64,000 bases of DNA from the NCBI GenBank assembly GCA_018260565.1, contig JAGLAZ010000001.1:1-64000 (forward strand). Direction: 5' to 3'. Made by a program: the position numbers and the translations under genes. Origin of the DNA: Flavobacteriaceae bacterium (lineage in GTDB: Bacteria; Bacteroidota; Bacteroidia; Flavobacteriales; Weeksellaceae). Each line of letters starts with the position of its first letter. Position 1 is the stretch's first letter. Below are positions 59,578-64,000 of this stretch, one piece after another. Under the pieces are notes generated by a model. The model made no database searches. It saw only the letters and a list, made by a program, of their open reading frames with translations, and was not told where the DNA came from.

Positions 59578-61992
59578 ATGAAAATATCGTATTCCTGGTT
59601 AAAAAAATATATTAAAATAGATCTTACCGCCGAAAGAATTGCCACAATCCTTACCGACATTGGTTTAGAAGTAGAAAGCATCACTTCTTTTCCGGAAGCC
59701 TCAGTAGATCTCTCAAAAATTTTAATAGGTGAAATACTTACTGCTGAAAAGGCACCCAATTCAGATAAACTTAAGCTTTGCAATGTAAAAATAGGAGCTG
59801 ACACATTGCAGATAGTATGTGGTGCTCCTAATGCCAGACAGGGTATTAAAGTCCCTGTTGCTACCATTGGCGCAAAAGTTTTGAGCAAAGACAAGGAAAT
59901 ATTTGAAATTAAAAAATCTAAAATACGAGGTCATGAAAGTTTTGGAATGCTTTGTTCTGAAGTAGAACTTGGTTTGGGTTCAGATAATTCAGGATTGATG
60001 GAACTGGATAATAGCCTAGTTTCTGGAACTGCTTTAGATAAAATATATCAAATAACCCCAGACCAAGTATTTGAAATAGGCCTTACTCCAAATAGGAGTG
60101 ATGCTATGGGACATTTTGGAGTGGCTAGAGATCTTGCAGCCTATCTAAATTCTCATAACCTTCCGGCAAAATTGGAATTGGGTATCCAAAAATTCCCTAT
60201 AAATTCTGTAGAAGAAATACAGATAGACAATTCTTCGCCCAAACTTGTCCCGAGATTTTCAGTTTTTAAGCTTAATAATATACAAGTAGGAGAGAGTCCA
60301 CGATGGGTGAAAGATGCATTGCTTGCCATTGGAATTGAGCCAAAAAATAATGTAGTAGATGCTACCAACTATGTAATGCACGCTATTGGCCAGCCTATTC
60401 ATGCGTATGATGCCAAATACTTTAATGAAAATAAAATTTTTGTTGGAGTTTCTGAACATCCAACTCAAATAGAGCTTTTAGGAAATGTTATTAAAGAAAG
60501 TGATACTACAGATATCCTCATTAAAAATAAGGAGAATCATTTTATGGGTCTTGCAGGAATCTTGGGTGGCATCTCCTCCTCAGTTACAGATAATACGGAA
60601 GAAATATTGGTAGAGTCAGCATATTTTGATCCCGTTAGTATACGAAAAACAGCTAAACGATTAGGTCTTCATACTGATGCCTCCTTCCGATTTGAAAGGG
60701 GATGTGATCCTGAAATTACGCTCAGTGCGCTTCATCTTGCTACCCAAATAATTTCAGAAACCTGCGAAAATGTTCAAATCCTGGCTTCAGCAGACGCATA
60801 TCCTGCTAAATCACCAGCATCCTACATTGTTCTCAGATTCTCAAAATTGGACCAAGTTTCTGGTATCAAAATTCATAGGGAAGAAGTTAAAGAAATTTTG
60901 CGTCATCTGGATATTAAGGTAATCAATGAAATTCAAAACGGGCTGGAGATAGAAGTTCCTCGTTATCGTGCTGATGTACTCCGAGAAATAGATGTGATAG
61001 AGGAAATTATGAGAATTTATGGGTTCAACAAAATAAAATCGACCCAAAAAATTGCTTATACTCCTTTGGTACAATACCCTAACCAAGCAGACACCCAATT
61101 CTTTGCATTGGAAAATAAACTGCGTTTTAGTTTAGTGGCTTTAGGCTGTACGGAAGTGATGAATAATAGTCTTCAAAAATCAACAGGAAGCGAAAGTCAA
61201 ATACTGTTAAAAAATCCTTTGAGCAAAGAACTCTCAGGAATGAGGGAAAATCTTGAATCTTCTTTAGCACAGTCTGTCTCCTTCAATGAAAAACGTAGTA
61301 TTAGCACCGTTAAATTTTTCGAAATTGGGAATGTGTATGCATATATGCACTCCTCTATTATTGAGGAATGTCACATAGGAATTATTCTTGGAGGAAGTGC
61401 TAAAAATAAATCTTGGATAGATGCTGGAAACTCATCAGATTTTTTACAACTTAAATCTAAAGCTGATGATCTGTTTAATACTTGGCTGCCTAATATTCCA
61501 TTGGAACAAAGTACGGACGGTAAAAAATTAGAGTACTCTTTTGCAGGTATGCGGATAGGTGAAATATACAATTTTGACGCTGCAACAAGAGCTTCATATG
61601 ATATCCAGATGCCCATTGCGTATTTCGAAGCCAGTCTAACAGCTCTATGGGATATCAAACAAAATCTGATTAGCAATGGAAAATTGACTAAAAAATACAA
61701 TCAAATTTCTAAATATAATCCGCTTCAGAAGGATATGGCATTCATTGCAAAGAAGAAAATAGGGTATCATCAGCTTGCAACGGCTATCCAAGAAACCTCT
61801 GAGGCTATAGAAGAGGTAAATCTATTTGATTACTTCGAGAATGAAAAGTTAGGCGTAGAAAATGCCAGCTATGCTTTTAGAATTAAAATTCGTCAAGATG
61901 ATAAATCGTGGGATGATACAGAAATAAATACCTTAATGAATTTGATTTCTCAGAAACTAAATCATACATTTGATGCAACCCTTAGAAATTAA
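59578..61992 (+). CDS. pheT: phenylalanyl-tRNA synthetase beta subunit
   Basis: Beta chain of the heterotetrameric enzyme that charges tRNA-Phe. The 804-residue protein has the normal length and domain order: N-terminal helix with MKISYSWLKKYI, tRNA-binding OB domain (about 40-150) with LKLCNVKIGADTLQIVCGAPN, B3/B4 editing domain with NRSDAMGHFGVARDLAAYL, B5 domain with APEIDVIEEI-like VLREIDVIEEIMRIYGFN, core-like domain, and C-terminal FDX-ACB domain (about 705-804) with YNPLQKDMAFI. pheS is not in the window. Its start lies directly behind a hairpin, and no separate promoter is visible in between. Confidence 0.96.
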   Translation: MKISYSWLKKYIKIDLTAERIATILTDIGLEVESITSFPEASVDLSKILIGEILTAEKAPNSDKLKLCNVKIGADTLQIVCGAPNARQGIKVPVATIGAKVLSKDKEIFEIKKSKIRGHESFGMLCSEVELGLGSDNSGLMELDNSLVSGTALDKIYQITPDQVFEIGLTPNRSDAMGHFGVARDLAAYLNSHNLPAKLELGIQKFPINSVEEIQIDNSSPKLVPRFSVFKLNNIQVGESPRWVKDALLAIGIEPKNNVVDATNYVMHAIGQPIHAYDAKYFNENKIFVGVSEHPTQIELLGNVIKESDTTDILIKNKENHFMGLAGILGGISSSVTDNTEEILVESAYFDPVSIRKTAKRLGLHTDASFRFERGCDPEITLSALHLATQIISETCENVQILASADAYPAKSPASYIVLRFSKLDQVSGIKIHREEVKEILRHLDIKVINEIQNGLEIEVPRYRADVLREIDVIEEIMRIYGFNKIKSTQKIAYTPLVQYPNQADTQFFALENKLRFSLVALGCTEVMNNSLQKSTGSESQILLKNPLSKELSGMRENLESSLAQSVSFNEKRSISTVKFFEIGNVYAYMHSSIIEECHIGIILGGSAKNKSWIDAGNSSDFLQLKSKADDLFNTWLPNIPLEQSTDGKKLEYSFAGMRIGEIYNFDAATRASYDIQMPIAYFEASLTALWDIKQNLISNGKLTKKYNQISKYNPLQKDMAFIAKKKIGYHQLATAIQETSEAIEEVNLFDYFENEKLGVENASYAFRIKIRQDDKSWDDTEINTLMNLISQKLNHTFDATLRN

Positions 61993-61996
61993 AGCA

Positions 61997-62413
61997 ATGA
62001 AAAAGATACTTTTTGCCTCCATATTGACTTTTACAGTTATAAACTGTGGAAGCATGAAAAATTCTCAAGATTCCACTAAAGTTGAAGAAAAAGAGTCTAC
62101 ACAATCAATTTTACACACATCATGGTCTCTTATTTCAGACAGGCCAGAAAGTACACACCCAACTCTTGTGATAGAGCCGCATAATGTCTCAGGAAATGGT
62201 GGATGCAATAATTTTACAGGTTTTCTTGAATTAGACGAGTCCACTAAGTCTTTTAAAGCAAGTAAAGTAGCCAACACCAGAATGATGTGTAAAGGCACCA
62301 ATGAGGAATCTTACCTTAGAATGCTACAGGAGGTCACCTCTTATAAGATTAAATCCGGTAAATTATACCTGTATAAAGGCAACTTACTTTTAATGTCTTT
62401 CAACAAATTATAA
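61997..62413 (+). CDS. META-domain lipoprotein (HslJ-like)
   Basis: A small outer-membrane or periplasmic lipoprotein with a META/HslJ domain. From the ATG at 61997 it has 138 residues, with a lipoprotein signal ending in FTVINC (Cys17). The domain shows LHTSWSLIS at its start, GNGGCNNFTGFLEL in the centre (the family signature) and VANTRMMC followed by EESYLRMLQEVTSYKI. In E. coli HslJ is heat-inducible and linked to novobiocin resistance; no function is known here. An earlier start at 61970 overlaps pheT and is unlikely. It begins four bases after the pheT stop. Confidence 0.87.
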   Translation: MKKILFASILTFTVINCGSMKNSQDSTKVEEKESTQSILHTSWSLISDRPESTHPTLVIEPHNVSGNGGCNNFTGFLELDESTKSFKASKVANTRMMCKGTNEESYLRMLQEVTSYKIKSGKLYLYKGNLLLMSFNKL

Positions 62414-62425
62414 ATTAATAGCTTA

Positions 62426-62463
62426 AAAATCTCCTTCAAGAAGTATTGAAGGGGATTTTTTTT
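62426..62463 (+). terminator. terminator after the META lipoprotein gene
   Basis: AAATCTCCTTCAA pairs with TTGAAGGGGATTT across a GAAGTA loop, followed by a run of T residues to 62463. It ends the plus-strand run that includes pheT. Confidence 0.85.
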
Positions 62464-62468
62464 GGGGG

Positions 62469-62545
62469 GCAGCTTGTCCGCCCTCCGCTCCCGCTTTTTT
62501 CCTCCGCTTCGCTTCGTAAAAAGAGCTCCGCTCAGGTCGGGCTGC
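62469..62545. repeat. dispersed palindromic repeat, copy 2
   Basis: Outer stem GCAGC (62469-62473) and GCTGC (62541-62545) enclose CCGCTCCCGCTTTTTT, CTTCGCTTCG and AAAAAGAGCTCCGCTCAGG, sharing the CTCC-xx-TCCCGCTTTTTT and AAAAAGAGCTCC blocks with copy 1 (32566-32655). The outer stems of the two copies differ in sequence yet each pairs, so the fold is conserved. It is not coding. It lies within the 62414-62862 gene-free stretch. Confidence 0.75.
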
Positions 62546-62737
62546 ACAGTAATTTCTCGTTTAAATTTTCAAATTTTTGTATATAATTTACGTTACATTT
62601 TGAAGACCTAACAAATAAACCTATAGAATACAAATCTTCTGTTATTATAAATAATATTGATTACTTCTATATTACACTACAATCATTGTTAAGTTATTCT
62701 ACCAAATAATTTAAATTTTTCTTATAAATCAAAATGC

Positions 62738-62770
62738 GCAAAAAAACCTTCTCTAATAAAAGAGAAGGTT
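62738..62770 (-). terminator. terminator of the trpB-like gene
   Basis: AACCTTCTCT (62745-62754) and AGAGAAGGTT (62761-62770) form a ten-base-pair stem; on the minus strand a T-run (plus-strand A-run from 62741) follows. It lies about 95 bases past the stop codon. Confidence 0.85.
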
Positions 62771-62862
62771 ATGAACTTAGCCTAATATGTGTAATAAAAC
62801 AATTTTAGAAATAAGGAAATTTCCCATACACTTATATACAATTTATGCAGGTTGTAGCACTT

Positions 62863-64000
62863 TTATTTCCTCAATGCTTTTTTCAAAACTTTTCTCATCA
62901 AGCCTACATCCTGTAATTTTCCTTCTTGATAATCAGAATATGCCATCATATCTACAAAGCCGTGCCCACTCAGATTAAAGAGGATAGTTTTACTCCTACC
63001 TTCTTCCCTGGCTCGCTCTACTTCTGCTAAAACCTGGGCAATAGCATGTGCACTCTCCGGGGCCGGAATAATGCCTTCTGTTTTAGCAAAGAGTGTACCT
63101 GCTTTAAAACAATTATTCTGGTTTATGGCATAGGCATCTATTAAACCATCTTTTAATAATTGTGAGCAGAGTACAGAGGCACCATGATAGCGCAATCCAC
63201 CGGCATGGATGCTGGCTGGCTCAAAATTGTGTCCCAAGGTGTACATTGGTAGGAGTGGGGTGTAACCTTCGGTGTCCCCAAAATCGTACATAAATTTTCC
63301 TTGTGTAAGTTTCGGGCATGAGGCTGGTTCAGCAGCTACACACCGAAAACTTTTATTCTTGGTAAATTTTTCTTCTAAAAAAGGAAATACAAGACCTGCA
63401 AAACATGATCCTCCGCCTAAGGGTGCCACTATAACATCGGGATAATCTTCAGCCATCTCCATTTGTAGTTTAGTCTCTTGGCCTATTATTGTTTGATGGA
63501 GAAGCACATGATTTAGTACAGAACCCAACGAGTATTTTATTTCGTCAGATTGCACTGCCATCTCTATAGCTTCACTTATAGCCATTCCTAAACTCCCATT
63601 GGACTCGGGATTGGAAGCCAAGAAATTTCTTCCTGCTTGAGTACGCTCGCTTGGTGAGGGGTATACGCTCGCCCCGAAGGTATTCATCATGATTTTTCTA
63701 TAGGGCTTTTGATAATAACTTCCCTTCACCATATAAACCTCACATTCCATCCCAAATTGTGCACAAGCAAAGGCTAAAGCAGTTCCCCACTGACCGGCAC
63801 CCGTCTCTGTAGTAAGTTTTTTTATCCCTTGTTTTGAATTATAATAGGCTTGTGGAATGGCAGTATTGGGTTTATGAGAGCCGCTGGGATTTCCCCCTTC
63901 ATACTTAAAATAAATTTTACAATCTGTTTTCAATGCCTTTTCCAACTCCGATGCTCGTATAAGTGGAGATGGGCGGTACAGTTTATATTTATCTTGAATC
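62863..64000 (-). CDS. trpB: tryptophan synthase beta, TrpB2 type (5' end beyond window)
   Basis: PLP enzyme that joins indole and serine to give tryptophan, in the TrpB2-like branch usually found without a TrpA partner. The reading frame is open to the window edge at 64000, so the N-terminus is missing; the visible part is about 378 codons. It shows YRPSPLIRASELEKAL, the Schiff-base lysine in GSHKPNTA, TETGAGQWG (catalytic Glu region), VAPLGGGSCFAGL (phosphate loop), GLRYHGASVL and GHGFVDMMAY. GSHKPNT and the long form are typical of TrpB2. No other trp gene is near. A TTG at 63945 in frame is internal, not the start. Confidence 0.9.
   Translation of the reverse strand, partial: IQDKYKLYRPSPLIRASELEKALKTDCKIYFKYEGGNPSGSHKPNTAIPQAYYNSKQGIKKLTTETGAGQWGTALAFACAQFGMECEVYMVKGSYYQKPYRKIMMNTFGASVYPSPSERTQAGRNFLASNPESNGSLGMAISEAIEMAVQSDEIKYSLGSVLNHVLLHQTIIGQETKLQMEMAEDYPDVIVAPLGGGSCFAGLVFPFLEEKFTKNKSFRCVAAEPASCPKLTQGKFMYDFGDTEGYTPLLPMYTLGHNFEPASIHAGGLRYHGASVLCSQLLKDGLIDAYAINQNNCFKAGTLFAKTEGIIPAPESAHAIAQVLAEVERAREEGRSKTILFNLSGHGFVDMMAYSDYQEGKLQDVGLMRKVLKKALRK

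Larger units (their letters stand above)
62414..62862. other. gene-free stretch between META lipoprotein and trpB
   Basis: Holds, in order, the terminator of the plus-strand run (62426-62463), repeat copy 2 (62469-62545), about 190 bases of AT-rich DNA with nothing recognisable, the trpB terminator (62738-62770) and a further 90 bases without a recognisable feature. Confidence 0.6.

Noticed and set aside
1..64000. CRISPR array, prophage, toxin-antitoxin or defence island
   Set aside because: No regularly spaced repeats, Cas, transposase, integrase, phage structural or recognised defence genes were seen. The XRE protein alone, with no partner gene of toxin type, is not enough.

Overview
The window reads as core chromosome of an AT-rich bacterium of the Bacteroidota, most likely class Flavobacteriia (Chryseobacterium/Weeksellaceae-like). 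Evidence: recurrent promoters of the Bacteroidota type (TAnnTTTG at -7, TTG near -33) with no Shine-Dalgarno pattern, a TamL-type lipoprotein Omp85 protein, a GldA-like ABC ATPase, a DUF2490 beta-barrel, KDO genes of a Gram-negative outer membrane, and an RNase of ordinary core genes (rpsA, rplS, dnaN, recF, pheT, purB, purL). I cannot name the species from sequence alone.

Layout. 1-2605: ribosomal proteins S1 and L19, closed by a strong terminator. 2604-4869: an XRE regulator and a zinc carboxypeptidase-like protein, separated by about 0.4 kb of AT-rich DNA carrying repeated TTGTAA sites. 4849-8393 (minus): yidD-lgt-mscL-idi-gcvT; yidD has no ATG/GTG/TTG start and lgt carries an unusual N-terminal extension. 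8515-11104 (plus): TonB-dependent receptor and a DUF2490 gene cut by an in-frame stop. 11101-12254 (minus): HD hydrolase and DUF4268 protein. 12400-18631 (minus): beta-oxidation cluster marR-fadN-fadA-acyl-CoA dehydrogenase. 18743-21032 (minus): transaldolase-like aldolase, SPFH protein and ABC ATPase. 21093-24363 (plus): pepE, PBP4-type carboxypeptidase, histidine kinase. 24366-27759 (minus): kdsD-tatC and a frameshifted M1 aminopeptidase. 27846-32537: recQ, catalase-like protein, lpdA. 32749-36036 (plus): aminotransferase, kdsB, secreted LolA-like protein, glutathione peroxidase. 36050-41969 (minus): tamL, SUI1/YciH, nucleoside phosphorylase, fabI, glutaryl-CoA dehydrogenase-like. 41937-44049: rRNA methyltransferase, GldA-like ATPase, secreted hypothetical, tRNA-Arg(ACG). 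44108-47873 (plus): metal-chelate substrate-binding lipoprotein, mtgA, COG4389 membrane protein. 47833-49252 (minus): recF and DUF721. 49329-51268 (plus): glutaminyl cyclase, secreted hypothetical, ArsC-like. 51265-53155 (minus): DUF4197, DUF493, TIGR01777 epimerase. 53229-62413 (plus): purB, purL, dnaN, pheT, META lipoprotein. 62863-64000 (minus): TrpB2-type tryptophan synthase beta, cut by the window edge.

How the genes fit: envelope biogenesis dominates (KDO synthesis kdsD/kdsB, Lgt, YidD, TatC, TamL, MtgA, PBP4), beside fatty-acid breakdown and synthesis, purine synthesis, and replication/repair (DnaN, RecF, DUF721, RecQ). A TonB receptor, a FecE/BtuD-like ATPase and a BtuF/FecB-like binding protein are scattered in the window and could serve one metal-chelate or corrinoid uptake route, but no permease is seen here.

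I found no defence island, prophage, insertion sequence or CRISPR array. The most unusual sequence signals are two copies of a dispersed palindromic repeat (32566-32655 and 62469-62545) whose outer stems differ but remain complementary, the non-standard yidD start, the XRE-linked TTGTAA array with 21-bp pair spacing, the lgt extension, a head-to-head coding overlap of tamL with the methyltransferase gene, and two genes broken by single lesions.
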